Of a DNA stretch of 57,232 nt, positions 25,290 through 34,123 are shown piece by piece (the first letter of the stretch is position 1; the number at the start of each line of letters is the position of its first letter). The notes under the pieces were generated by a model. The model worked only from the letters and a program-made list of their open reading frames with translations. It searched no databases and was not told the origin of the DNA. The stretch is taken from positions 1 to 57,232 of the forward strand of contig CALBSO010000124.1 in assembly GCA_937968015.1 (NCBI GenBank). The letters run 5' to 3'. Both the position numbers and the translations under genes were made by a program. Source of the stretch: an uncultured Thermomicrobia bacterium. Lineage in GTDB: Bacteria; Chloroflexota; Chloroflexia; Thermomicrobiales; JALYUS01.

Positions 25290-26984
25290 GTGACGACGAG
25301 CACCCGGACTGGCGCTTCAGCGCTGATTGACGCGCTGGCGACGCACGGTGTGACGCACCTCTTCGGCATCCCCGGCGTGCATACGCTCCTGCCGTACGAC
25401 CTTCTCCATAACCATCCGACGATCCGCCCCGTCGTCACGCGACATGAAGGGGCGGCAGGGTTCGCGGCGGACGGGTATGCACGGGCGACCGGCAAACCGG
25501 GGGTTTGCCTCGTCGTCCCCGGCCCCGGCACGACGAATCTCGCCACCGCCGCGCTCGTCGCCAGGAGCGACAGCGTGCCCCTCATCCTCATCACGGCCGC
25601 CGTGCCGAAGGCGCTCGAAGGCCGGTTCGCCATCCACGAACTCGACATCAATGCGTTCATGCGGCCCGTCGTCAAGGCGCAGATCGCCATCACAACCAGC
25701 ACACCGACAGAAATCTCCGGGGCGATCGCGGACGCATTCACGCTGGCACTCGCGGAACCACCCGGACCCGTCCATCTCCACATCCCGTACGATTTCTTCG
25801 GTCGCCACGACGAAACTGCCGGGGCGCCGATCCCCCCACGTACGACGGAGACACAATCCGACGAGACAATGCCGCCCCCCGATAGCGCGGCGTTGGAACG
25901 CGCCTTGTCACTCCTGCGGCAGAGCAGCGCGCCGCTGATATACGCAGGGCACGGTGTCGTACGTGCCGGGGCAGGCAGCGCGCTCGTTGCGCTCGCGGAG
26001 GCGCTTGGCGCGCCGGTAATTACGTCAAACAAGGCGCGCGGCATCATCCCGGAGGATCACCCGCTCGCCGCCGGCGTCCCGAGCATGGCGGGTGTCGCCG
26101 CCATCGCCCGCGATGCTGATGTCTGCCTCGCTCTCGGCACGCATTTCAATGAGTACACGACACTGACGTGGAAAACGCCGCTCCCCGCGAACCTCATCCG
26201 GGTGGACCGCGACCATGCGGCGCTCGCGATGAACTATCCGCACGCGGCCGCGATTCATGGCGATGTCGCGGATGTACTCGATTGGCTATTGGAACGTCTC
26301 CCGGCAGATCGCGCGCCGTCTATGCTGGTCACGGCAGCCGCTGCCCTGCGCGAACGCCGTCGCGGGGCGCTCAACGCGTTCATGGCGGACAATCAGGGTC
26401 TCGCGCCGCCCTTCCATCCGCGCTTCGTCGCGCGGCTCCTGCGCGAGGCGTTTCCTGCCGACAGCATCGTCACATCGGACGGCTCGGCGACGGAATCATG
26501 GCTCTACGAGCCGGGTTTCGTCGTCACCCGCCCCGGTTCGGTCTTCGTGCCGGAGGTGCAGCAGACGATGGGCTATGCCATCGGGTCAGCGCTTGGCGCC
26601 GCACTCGGCGCGCCGGATCGCCATGTCCTCGCGGTCGTCGGCGATGGCAGCCTGATGATGACGCTCGGAGAACTGGCGACGATTGCGGCGACGCGCGCGC
26701 CCGTCATCATCGCGGTTTTCAACGACGGTCAGTACAATGCACTCCGGGTGCGGCAGGAGGCGATCTTCGACCGGCGGTTCGTCGGCACCGAATTGGGCGC
26801 GCTGAATTACGCACAAGTCGCGCGTGGTCTCGGCTTACCGGGCGAGAAGATTACCTCCGCACCGCAACTGCGGCAGTCCATTCAGCATGCGGCGGCACAG
26901 CGCGCACCGCTCTTGCTCGACATCCCGATCACCTCGGAACCACTCTCGGAACGATATACCGCCGTCATCGAGGCGGGCGGCTAA
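25290..26984 (+). CDS. Thiamine-diphosphate-dependent enzyme (acetolactate synthase-like large subunit)
   Basis: A 564-residue member of the POX/AHAS family with the order Pyr domain, central domain, PP domain. E53 in TRHEGAAGFAADGYAR is the glutamate that activates ThDP. The PP domain has the ThDP/Mg2+ motif GDGSLMMTLGELATI, ending in VFNDGQYN. No small regulatory subunit gene is present, so it is more likely a catabolic decarboxylase or ligase than a biosynthetic AHAS; the substrate is unknown. The start is GTG after GAAGGAG. It forms an operon with the MmgE/PrpD gene 26 nt downstream. Confidence 0.88.
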   Translation: MTTSTRTGASALIDALATHGVTHLFGIPGVHTLLPYDLLHNHPTIRPVVTRHEGAAGFAADGYARATGKPGVCLVVPGPGTTNLATAALVARSDSVPLILITAAVPKALEGRFAIHELDINAFMRPVVKAQIAITTSTPTEISGAIADAFTLALAEPPGPVHLHIPYDFFGRHDETAGAPIPPRTTETQSDETMPPPDSAALERALSLLRQSSAPLIYAGHGVVRAGAGSALVALAEALGAPVITSNKARGIIPEDHPLAAGVPSMAGVAAIARDADVCLALGTHFNEYTTLTWKTPLPANLIRVDRDHAALAMNYPHAAAIHGDVADVLDWLLERLPADRAPSMLVTAAAALRERRRGALNAFMADNQGLAPPFHPRFVARLLREAFPADSIVTSDGSATESWLYEPGFVVTRPGSVFVPEVQQTMGYAIGSALGAALGAPDRHVLAVVGDGSLMMTLGELATIAATRAPVIIAVFNDGQYNALRVRQEAIFDRRFVGTELGALNYAQVARGLGLPGEKITSAPQLRQSIQHAAAQRAPLLLDIPITSEPLSERYTAVIEAGG

Positions 26985-27010
26985 ATGGCGCATCGGACAC
27001 GGAGGGATGC

Positions 27011-28456
27011 ATGATGGCGGAACGGTTGCTGACGATTCAAGGGATCGAAAATCTCCCCCCTGAGCCGGGGCCGACACAAGTATTGGCCGCGTTCGCCGCC
27101 GAGACAACCTATGACGATCTGCCTGCGCCAGTCATCGCACAGGCGAAACTGGCGATCCTCGACTGGTTCGGCTCGATGCTGGCGGGCGCGCTCGAACCGC
27201 CGGCATCCATCGCACGCAAGGTCGTGGAGGCGCTCGGCACATCCGATGACGCGGCGCTCTTCCCAACCGGCCGTTCGTCGTCCGCGGGCGCCGCCTTCGG
27301 CAATGGCGTCGCCTCACATATTTTGGAATTCGATGACGTACACAAAGGTTCGACGATGCACGCCGCCGCGCCGATCCTGCCCGCTGCCTTCGCGGTCGCG
27401 GAACGCGAGCACGCCGATGGCCGGGCGGTTCTCCGTGCGGCGGTGCTGGGCTACGAGGCCGGCATGCGGGTCGGCGAGGCAGTGAACCCGAGCCACTACG
27501 CGTTTTGGCATCCGACCGGCACCGCCGCCACCTTCGGCGCTGCTGTCGCGGCAGGTACGTTGCTCGGTCTGGATACGACGCGGATGCGCGACGCGCTCGG
27601 CAGCGCGGGCACACAGGCGGCCGGTCTCTGGGAGTTCAATGCGGACGGCGCGATGAGTAAGCACCTTCACCCAGGAAAAGCAGCGATGAATGGCATCCTC
27701 GCCGCCGATCTGGCGCGACACGGCTTCACCGCTGCCACGCGCATCCTCGAAGGCGAGCGCGGCTTTTTCCGCGCGACGAGCACCGGCTACGACGAGAGCC
27801 GGATCACTACCGCACTCGGCCACCAATGGAAGATCGCCGAGAACTGCTACAAACTCCATTCCTGCTGCGGCCACACCCATACGGCAATTGATGCCGCGCA
27901 AGACCTCCGCACCCGGCAAGGATGGCAGCATGACGATGCTGTCCGGGAGGTTGAGGCAATCGAGATCGCGCTCTATGGGCCGGGATACGATGTCGTGCGC
28001 CGCCTCATTCCGCGCACGCCGTACCAGGCGAAGTTCAGCGTCGCCTACTGCGTTGCAGCCGCGCTTCTGGAGGGCGTCGTCGGTTTGGCGCAGTTTGATC
28101 CGGCACGATTCGACACGAACGGCGTCCGTCATTCCTCCATTGCGGCACTGCTCGACCGGACAACGGTGCGCATTGATCCGGCACTGACGGCGCGCTACCC
28201 GGAGCAGTGGCCTGCCCGCGTAACAATTCGCCTCACGACGGGCGAACGCATCGAAGCCGCCGCCGATTACCCGCGCGGCAATCCTGAGAATCCTGTCCCA
28301 TTCGCGACGTTGGAGGCGAAGTTCCGCGCGCTCGTCGAGCCGCGCTACGAAGCCGCGCTCGCGGACCGGGTGATTACTGCCGTACAGAGTCTCGAAAAAT
28401 GCGCTGATGTCGCGATTATGATGCGTGAGATTCAATCCGCGATCCGAATCCCGTAA
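27011..28456 (+). CDS. MmgE/PrpD family protein
   Basis: About 481 residues. The family includes 2-methylcitrate dehydratase and cis-aconitate decarboxylase. The N-terminal helical domain has LAILDWFGSMLAGA and SHILEFDDVHKGSTMHAAAP, the conserved DD-H active-site region. The C-terminal domain has KLHSCCGHTHTAIDA and RTPYQAKFSVAYCVA. ATG 27011 and 27014 are both possible after GGAGGG. The pairing with a ThDP enzyme rather than with methylcitrate synthase suggests another branched organic-acid substrate, which is inference. Confidence 0.88.
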   Translation: MMAERLLTIQGIENLPPEPGPTQVLAAFAAETTYDDLPAPVIAQAKLAILDWFGSMLAGALEPPASIARKVVEALGTSDDAALFPTGRSSSAGAAFGNGVASHILEFDDVHKGSTMHAAAPILPAAFAVAEREHADGRAVLRAAVLGYEAGMRVGEAVNPSHYAFWHPTGTAATFGAAVAAGTLLGLDTTRMRDALGSAGTQAAGLWEFNADGAMSKHLHPGKAAMNGILAADLARHGFTAATRILEGERGFFRATSTGYDESRITTALGHQWKIAENCYKLHSCCGHTHTAIDAAQDLRTRQGWQHDDAVREVEAIEIALYGPGYDVVRRLIPRTPYQAKFSVAYCVAAALLEGVVGLAQFDPARFDTNGVRHSSIAALLDRTTVRIDPALTARYPEQWPARVTIRLTTGERIEAAADYPRGNPENPVPFATLEAKFRALVEPRYEAALADRVITAVQSLEKCADVAIMMREIQSAIRIP

Positions 28457-28541
28457 AGGGGAAGTGGAGCGGTGGCGCCCGCCATCACCATATTGTCCCG
28501 GGAGACTTGCCGGGAGCGCGGGAGCCGGGTATCCTCCAGAC

Positions 28542-29216
28542 ATGGATGAACGATTGCCCGGCGCGCCGTTTTCCGGTGACTTTCCTATCGCGGTCCTGCT
28601 TTCCGGGCAGGGGCGGACCCTTGCGAACCTCCTCACATGGATCGAGCGTGGCGATTTGCCCGTCGCGGTGCGCTGCGTGATTGGCAGCAAACCCGGCATT
28701 CGCGGCCTGACGATTGCCGCCGACGCCGGCATCCCGCATCACGTCATCCAGCGGCGTGATTTCGCCGACACGGAAGCATTCAGCGCCAATGTGTGGGAAT
28801 GCCTGGAATCATATGAGAGTCGTCTGATCGTCCACGCGGGCTTCCTGCAAAAGTTGCTTGTGCCAGCGGGATGGGAGGGGCGCGTGCTCAATATTCACCC
28901 ATCGCTGCTCCCCGCGTTCGGCGGCAAGGGGATGTACGGCCAGCATGTGCATGCCGCCGTGCTCGCGCATGGCTGTAAGGTGTCCGGGTGTACCGTGCAT
29001 ATCTGCGACGATGCCTATGATACCGGCCCAATCGTCGCGCAGCAGTGTGTTCCGGTGCGGGACGACGACACACCGGAGACACTCGGCGAGCGCGTCTTCA
29101 CCGCCGAGTGTACGCTCTACCCAACGGTCATTCGCGCCTTCGCGGAAGGACGTATCCAACAACGCGGGCGACGCGTTACCATAGCGCCGGACACGCTGAC
29201 GTGTTCGCAGCGGTAA
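28542..29216 (+). CDS. purN: Phosphoribosylglycinamide formyltransferase
   Basis: A 224-residue enzyme that transfers formyl from 10-formyl-THF to GAR in purine synthesis. It shows the N-terminal AVLLSGQGRTLANLL phosphate-binding region, LNIHPSLLPAF with the catalytic Asn-His, and GCTVHICDDAYDTGPIVAQ with the catalytic Asp. The first motif differs slightly from the usual SGxGSN form. The gene starts 85 nt behind the MmgE/PrpD gene. Confidence 0.93.
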   Translation: MDERLPGAPFSGDFPIAVLLSGQGRTLANLLTWIERGDLPVAVRCVIGSKPGIRGLTIAADAGIPHHVIQRRDFADTEAFSANVWECLESYESRLIVHAGFLQKLLVPAGWEGRVLNIHPSLLPAFGGKGMYGQHVHAAVLAHGCKVSGCTVHICDDAYDTGPIVAQQCVPVRDDDTPETLGERVFTAECTLYPTVIRAFAEGRIQQRGRRVTIAPDTLTCSQR

Positions 29217-29231
29217 GCAGAGGAGTCGGGG

Positions 29232-29387
29232 ATGCGCCTAATCTGGTTCAATACTCTCTTGTGCGTCGCGGTGATTGTCCTGGCAGCGACCATTTACACG
29301 GGCGCCAGCGACGGGGTGCGGCTCATTTTCTCGCTCGTGATTGTCGCGCTCGGCCTCTACCGTCTCGCGGACATCGTACGGGAGTAG
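29232..29387 (+). CDS. 51-residue two-helix membrane peptide behind purN
   Basis: A short open frame from ATG 29232, 15 nt after the purN stop, with AGGAG (29221-29225) 6 nt upstream. The product has two hydrophobic helices (TLLCVAVIVLAATIYTG and LIFSLVIVALGLYRLA) separated by a short ASDGVR turn, and a charged end. No family is recognised. The ribosome site, codon use and tight spacing argue that it is translated. Confidence 0.6.
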   Translation: MRLIWFNTLLCVAVIVLAATIYTGASDGVRLIFSLVIVALGLYRLADIVRE

Positions 29388-29390
29388 CGG

Positions 29391-29545
29391 GGAAGAAGTA
29401 GCAGTCAGCAGCCAGCAGCCAGCGACAAAAACACCAACGCCACCGATCAATGAGCGACAAGCGGACCTCCGGCGGAATAGCCACCGAAGATCCGTCGTTC
29501 AGTGCGTACTCTGCTGGCTACTGGCTGCTGGCTGCTACTTCTTCC
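29391..29545. repeat. Long inverted repeat, 32-nt arms
   Basis: Arms at 29391-29422 and 29514-29545 match at 30 of 32 positions and are separated by 91 nt. The arms are built from CAGCAGCCAG-like units. The right arm runs into the 3' end and stop codon of the convergent gene at 29535. Confidence 0.8.
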
Positions 29546-29735
29546 ACGCCACGCGCCACAGGGAGGCGGTAAGGCCGAGGGCGACGGCAACCGGCAGCAG
29601 CCACCACGCGGCGACGTTGGTACGCGCGAGGAGTGCGGTGAGGGCGAGGGCGATCACGACGCCGGCCGCAATCGTCCAATCATCACCGACGATGAAGTCG
29701 TACCAGAACTGAAAAAACCCGACGATGTATTTCAT
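29535..29735 (-). CDS. 66-residue membrane protein
   Basis: Two hydrophobic segments (about 20-35 and 43-58) follow an aromatic amphipathic N-terminus (IVGFFQFWYDFIVGDDW). No named family is recognised. It starts 2 nt behind the COG4280-like gene and its stop lies inside the right arm of a long inverted repeat, so the C-terminus (WRVAWKK) is partly encoded by the repeat. Probably a small partner of the membrane protein upstream. Confidence 0.7.
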   Translation of the reverse strand: MKYIVGFFQFWYDFIVGDDWTIAAGVVIALALTALLARTNVAAWWLLPVAVALGLTASLWRVAWKK

Positions 29736-29737
29736 CG

Positions 29738-30568
29738 CTAATCCCCCGCGCCGCGCACAGCCGGTGTCGCCGCGACTGTCCGCGCATGTTGCTGCTTGAG
29801 CAGCGCCACCAGGCCGAACGAGATGAGAATGATAAAGGCGAGGATCGCGAGAATTGCGCCTTCCCGACCGGGCCAGTCAACATTCACATCCTTTGCGCGC
29901 CCCGCGCCTCGCGCGCCTTCCACGCCCCAGAAGATACCAAAGGTCGTCAGCATCACGCCGACTGCGAACTTCATCGTGTTCTCCGGCACCTTCGAGAGCG
30001 GCGCATGCACCGCGAGACCGACGCCTCCAACGATCACGAGCGCCGCCACTGCGCCGACCGTCGCCAGTATGATGCCTTTCGAGGTTGCTTGGGTGGCGCC
30101 CTTTTCCGTGAAGGCGCTGCCGAAGGTGAGAACGATGAACGCGACTTCCAACCCCTCCAGGAAGACGCCCTTGAAGGAGAGGGTGAAGGAATACCAATCC
30201 ATCCCTGCGCGAACGACCGTGCCGGCCTCGCGCGCCGCTTCGAGTTCCTCGCGATACGTCGCTTCCTCATCGTGCAGCGCCTTATAGCCGCTGGCCCGCA
30301 TGATCGCCTTGCGCAACCACTGCAGGCCGAAGATCAGGAGCAGCGCACCGACGACCAGCCGGAGCCACGCGATCGGAATCAAGACCAACGCGGGGCCAAG
30401 CGCGGCGACGACCGCCGCAAGCGCGATCGTCGCGACGCCGACGCCGATCAGCGTGGATCGCCAGCCGCGCGTCACGCCGACGGCGAGAACGATTGTCAAT
30501 GCCTCGACCATCTCCACCGCCGAAGCGAGGAAGGCTGCCAGGACCAAAAAGATTGCACTCGTACTCAC
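29738..30568 (-). CDS. COG4280-like membrane protein with duplicated ExxE motif
   Basis: A 276-residue membrane protein with about seven helices. The two halves each carry an acidic motif in a helix: VEMVEALTIVLAVG near residue 18 and LEGLEVAFIVLTFG near 137. This echoes the REGLE motifs of FTR1 iron permeases and the two-repeat plan of LysE/GDT1 type transporters. A charged loop of about 40 residues lies between the halves. Metal or anion transport is inference. It is in an operon with the ChrB-N protein (20 nt upstream) and the 66-residue protein. Confidence 0.8.
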   Translation of the reverse strand: MSTSAIFLVLAAFLASAVEMVEALTIVLAVGVTRGWRSTLIGVGVATIALAAVVAALGPALVLIPIAWLRLVVGALLLIFGLQWLRKAIMRASGYKALHDEEATYREELEAAREAGTVVRAGMDWYSFTLSFKGVFLEGLEVAFIVLTFGSAFTEKGATQATSKGIILATVGAVAALVIVGGVGLAVHAPLSKVPENTMKFAVGVMLTTFGIFWGVEGARGAGRAKDVNVDWPGREGAILAILAFIILISFGLVALLKQQHARTVAATPAVRGAGD

Positions 30569-30588
30569 GTGCCCATCTCCTTCTTCCT

Positions 30589-31224
30589 TTACTTTTCGGA
30601 CCGTTTCATCCTGAGGGGCGATACCGGCCCGACGGTCGGGAGCCCCAAAACACCCGATGTATCGCGCGACGCTCCTTCCGGCGCGTCATCGCTGCTGCGC
30701 CGGTAGACTTCCTGCTCGAACCCGTTCAGCAATTCCTCGCACTTCTCGATCCAGACGGCGACCTCATCGCGACGCCCCGCGCCGAACCAATCCCGCTCGA
30801 TGATCCGCGCGTACCAGCGGCGGATCTTCTCGAGATCCTGCCCGATCTCCTCCGCCTCCTCGAAGGTATAGTTCTGGCGGAAATGTTCGAACTCGATCTC
30901 TTTGACGAACTTCGTCTCGCACTCCTCGATGATCTCCGCGTATTCCTTGTCGCGCAGTATCTGAAATGCCTCGACGATTCTCGTCGCGTCGGCTTCCGCG
31001 AGACGCGGCACATCGAAAAGCGTATATTCGCCCTCCATCTCCGGAATCTTTGCCGTCACCCGCGCCAGATCATCGCGAACGGCGGGCAGGTCCGGCAGGA
31101 TGCAGACACATTGCTGGAGGTAGAGCGCGCCCATCCGCTTCAAGTCGCGCCAGATGGCGACCCGCTTACTCGTTGGTTCCGTCGGCACCCGATAGACGAG
31201 CAGCAGCCACGCTTGTTCTGCCAT
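30589..31224 (-). CDS. ChrB N-terminal domain protein
   Basis: 211 residues. The N-terminus WLLLVYRVPTEPTSKRVAIW, then LKRMGALYLQQCVCILP, is the ChrB-N signature found in chromate-sensing or chromate-resistance proteins. The middle is rich in Glu and Lys and likely helical (about 90-170), and the tail is disordered. The C-terminal chromate-reactive half of full ChrB is absent, so a role in chromate resistance is not established. It is the first gene of the three-gene operon with the COG4280-like membrane protein. Confidence 0.83.
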   Translation of the reverse strand: MAEQAWLLLVYRVPTEPTSKRVAIWRDLKRMGALYLQQCVCILPDLPAVRDDLARVTAKIPEMEGEYTLFDVPRLAEADATRIVEAFQILRDKEYAEIIEECETKFVKEIEFEHFRQNYTFEEAEEIGQDLEKIRRWYARIIERDWFGAGRRDEVAVWIEKCEELLNGFEQEVYRRSSDDAPEGASRDTSGVLGLPTVGPVSPLRMKRSEK

Positions 31225-31341
31225 ATCCTCTCCTCAACACACAGGCGTTGCATTGTAACACCTGTACATAGCGAGATGATAGGCGCGGTTTGGTCATCCT
31301 GTCAAGCGTCAACGGCGAGCAGCCGCCCGGGTGGCGGTCGG

Positions 31342-31551
31342 CTACCTCTCGCGCATAGACGAACCGGGCCATGCGAACCAGGCGACGAGCAGGCTGCCGA
31401 TCGTCAGGACGACGAACAGGACATCATGCTTGACACGCGGATGACGCGTGGCGAACGCGGAAAAGTATACAATGAGGATCACGAAGACGATCGCCAGGAC
31501 GAGCGCAACCGCGGCGACCGCCATCCGCTGCCCACGAGACAACTGTTCCAT
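31342..31551 (-). CDS. 69-residue two-helix membrane protein
   Basis: Two hydrophobic helices (about 11-31 and 43-60) are separated by a basic TRHPRVKHD linker. It has no signal peptide cleavage site and no recognised family. It lies 15 nt behind uppP on the same strand and is probably co-transcribed with it. Confidence 0.65.
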   Translation of the reverse strand: MEQLSRGQRMAVAAVALVLAIVFVILIVYFSAFATRHPRVKHDVLFVVLTIGSLLVAWFAWPGSSMRER

Positions 31552-31566
31552 CGGTGCTCCCCTTTC

Positions 31567-32463
31567 CTATATCACCGCGCGAATACCGAAGAAGGCCAGA
31601 CAAAAGATGCCGAAGGCGATGCAATAGTAGCCAAACGGGTCGAGCCGTTCCGTCTCGAAATACTTGACGAGGAAACGCACCGCGAAATAGGCGGTGACGC
31701 CGGAGATGACAAAGCCCATCGCGGCAATGCCAAGCCCGATGTTCGCGCCCGCCGCAAAGAGTTTGGGCACTTCGAGGACGCCCGCCGCGAGGATGATTGG
31801 CGTTGCCAGCATGAACGAGAAACGTGCCGCTTCCTCGTGCCGGAGGCCGGTGAGCAAGCCGCCCGTGATCGTCGCGCCGGAGCGCGAGAAGCCCGGCAGG
31901 AGTGCGAGCGCCTGCGCCGTCCCGACGGCGATCCCCTCCTTGAAACCGACATCGGCGATCTCCTTGCCGCGCATCTCCGTCGCGACCGCGCCCTCCCCCA
32001 CGGCAACGGCCACGCGCTGCCGCTGCCGTAGCCGCTCGCCCGCCAGCATCATCACGCCGTTGAGAACGAGGAAGCAGGCGACGAGAATTGGTTTACCAAA
32101 CAGGTTTTTCAGCGGAGACTCCAGGAGGAAGCCGATGATGCCCGCCGGAATCGTGCCGACGGCGATCAGCCAGCCGAAATGCTCCTCCGGGTCGTCAGAG
32201 AGTTGGCGATTGCCGATACTGCGGAGTACCGCCGCGATGATCCGCAGCCAATCGCGCCAGAAAAAGGTCAGGAGCGCCGCCGCTGTGCCGAGATGCAAGA
32301 CGACGACGAAGGCGACGAAACTGGCATTGTTTGGGTCGCCCTTTTTCCACTCGTCCCAGCCGAGCAATGCGGGAATGAGCACCGTGTGTCCGAGACTCGA
32401 CACCGGGAAGAGTTCAAACGCGCCTTGTAATAGGCTAATGACAATCGCATGCAGCAAACTCAT
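31567..32463 (-). CDS. uppP: Undecaprenyl-diphosphatase
   Basis: A 298-residue BacA/UppP-type membrane phosphatase that recycles undecaprenyl-PP during wall synthesis. The first active-site box reads LLQGAFELFPVSSLGH: the usual first Glu of the EGLTE pattern is Gln while the second Glu is kept. The second box is LPGFSRSGAT with the catalytic Arg. ATG 32463 is preferred over a GTG at 32481. It diverges from proC. Confidence 0.92.
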   Translation of the reverse strand: MSLLHAIVISLLQGAFELFPVSSLGHTVLIPALLGWDEWKKGDPNNASFVAFVVVLHLGTAAALLTFFWRDWLRIIAAVLRSIGNRQLSDDPEEHFGWLIAVGTIPAGIIGFLLESPLKNLFGKPILVACFLVLNGVMMLAGERLRQRQRVAVAVGEGAVATEMRGKEIADVGFKEGIAVGTAQALALLPGFSRSGATITGGLLTGLRHEEAARFSFMLATPIILAAGVLEVPKLFAAGANIGLGIAAMGFVISGVTAYFAVRFLVKYFETERLDPFGYYCIAFGIFCLAFFGIRAVI

Positions 32464-32617
32464 CGCATCCCGCCATCCCACTTCACCATACGTGTCGCCA
32501 TCTCCTCGTGTCCGTTCACCCCAGCCGCGCTAGCATACCATCCCCGACAGCGAAATATCGCCACCCGACCGCAATGCTACAATGCGCGCCGCGTTCGCTG
32601 GATGTGAATGGGAGATG

Positions 32618-33457
32618 ATGCAGGTGACAAAACGGATAGGAACGGTCGCGTTTATCGGGGCGGGCGCGATGGCCGAAGCGATGCTCGCGGGGATGCTCGC
32701 GCGCGGTGTCGTCCAGCCGGAGCAGATCACCGCCAGTCATCCCCGCGCCGGGCGGCGGGACGAGTTGCAGGCACGGTACGGCGTCGCGGTCGTCGAGGCG
32801 AACCGCGAGGCGGCGCGCGGCGCGGACCTCGTCGTGCTGACCGTCAAGCCGCAGGTGATCCGCAGCGCAATGGCCGAACTGCGGGACGTGATCGCGCCGG
32901 AGCAGGTCATCCTCTCCATCGCGGCGGGCGTGCCGCTGACGACGATTGTCACTGGCCTCGGCGGGCATGGCGCGGCGGCACGGGCGATGCCAAACACTCC
33001 CGCACAAATCGGCGAGGGCGTCAGTGTCTGGGCGACGACCGCCTCCGTCACCGACACGCAGCGGGAAATGATCGGCGCCGCCCTCGGCGCGCTCGGCCAC
33101 GCTCACTACGTCGAGGACGAAAAATTGGTAGACATGGCGACCGCCCTCTCCGGCACCGGCCCGACCTACGTTTTCCTCGTTATGGAGGCGCTGATAGACG
33201 CGGGCGTCCATCTCGGCTTCTCGCGCCATCTCGCGGAGCAACTGGTGATCCAGACGATGGCCGGTTCCGTCGCCTTCGCCGCGCAATCGCACAAGCACCC
33301 CGCCGAACTGCGCAATCTCGTCACCTCACCCGGCGGCACGAGCGCGGAGGCGATATACCAGATGGAGAAGGGCGGCCTTCGCACCGTGCTCTCCAAAGCC
33401 GTGTATGCCGCCTACGAGCGCACAGTCACGCTGCGCAAGGCGCAGGAAAGTGACTGA
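32618..33457 (+). CDS. proC: Pyrroline-5-carboxylate reductase
   Basis: About 280 residues. It catalyses the last step of proline synthesis, NAD(P)H-dependent reduction of P5C. The Rossmann glycine motif is VAFIGAGAMAEAML. RAMPNTPAQIGEG and ALSGTGPTYVFLVMEAL are the P5C-binding and dimer motifs, and LVTSPGGTSAEAI is near the C-terminus. ATGs at 32615 and 32618 and a GTG at 32624 compete; GGGAG at 32610-32614 best fits the GTG, but the ATG is given as the longer form. Confidence 0.94.
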   Translation: MQVTKRIGTVAFIGAGAMAEAMLAGMLARGVVQPEQITASHPRAGRRDELQARYGVAVVEANREAARGADLVVLTVKPQVIRSAMAELRDVIAPEQVILSIAAGVPLTTIVTGLGGHGAAARAMPNTPAQIGEGVSVWATTASVTDTQREMIGAALGALGHAHYVEDEKLVDMATALSGTGPTYVFLVMEALIDAGVHLGFSRHLAEQLVIQTMAGSVAFAAQSHKHPAELRNLVTSPGGTSAEAIYQMEKGGLRTVLSKAVYAAYERTVTLRKAQESD

Positions 33458-33583
33458 AAGGGTCAAATCAAGAACACCAGCAGAAACCCATACGATTCCC
33501 AAGATGAGACCTTCGATATCGTTTCACCGCGCATTCGACGCCGGGGATAGGCCACGCGAAGCCTTTTTCAATCGCCTCGGAAT

Positions 33584-34123
33584 CTATCTGCGATTCCGCA
33601 GGTCCTTGAACATGTAGATGCAGACCTCAGATTCTGTTCCCGTTCGCCCATCCCTCCGAGCGTACTCCCAGGTCAGCGTCACCTCGCCTTTGCCCCAGTC
33701 GCGATATCCGAGCCGCTCATAGAGCCGCCGCGCGACCGGATTATCCGTGCTGCCAACCGCCAGCCCGATGCTCCGGTACCCTTCCTCCGCCGCGAGGCGT
33801 TCGGCTTCATCAATCAGGCGCGTCATGACACCCTTCCTCCGGTATGCCTCCCGCGTCCCCCCCGATTGCAGGTACGCGGTGCGCGGTGGATAGCCGCGCG
33901 CCACGTCCTCATCCGGCGCTTCCCAGATCAGGAGCAGGTGTCCGATGGGCGTATCGTCGGACCAGGCGATGAGGTACATCCCGTCGCTGCGCGCCTGGAC
34001 GGCATACCGTCGGTGGTGGTTCTCCGACAGGCTCTGGGGGGAGAACTGCTCCTCCAGGAAGGCGAGTTGGTATTCCTCCGCAGGGCGTATCGCGATCGTG
34101 AGGGTGGCACGCGGGTTGCTCAT
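33584..34123 (-). CDS. GNAT family N-acetyltransferase
   Basis: 179 residues. The acetyl-CoA loop is EAYRRKGVMTRLI, followed by STDNPVARRLYERLGYRDW, the usual GNAT C-terminal motif. The frame continues upstream to 34156, but ATG 34123 starts the domain cleanly. The substrate is unknown. It faces proC and diverges from the acyl-CoA dehydrogenase gene. Confidence 0.82.
   Translation of the reverse strand: MSNPRATLTIAIRPAEEYQLAFLEEQFSPQSLSENHHRRYAVQARSDGMYLIAWSDDTPIGHLLLIWEAPDEDVARGYPPRTAYLQSGGTREAYRRKGVMTRLIDEAERLAAEEGYRSIGLAVGSTDNPVARRLYERLGYRDWGKGEVTLTWEYARRDGRTGTESEVCIYMFKDLRNRR

Noticed and set aside
26168..27010. 5' extension of the MmgE/PrpD frame into the ThDP-enzyme gene
   Set aside because: It is out of frame with the conserved PP domain of the ThDP enzyme, and the family N-terminus starts at 27011.
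30493..32031. 512-codon plus-strand frame across the ChrB-N and uppP genes
   Set aside because: It runs antisense to three recognisable minus-strand proteins and has low-complexity Asp/Arg-rich composition.
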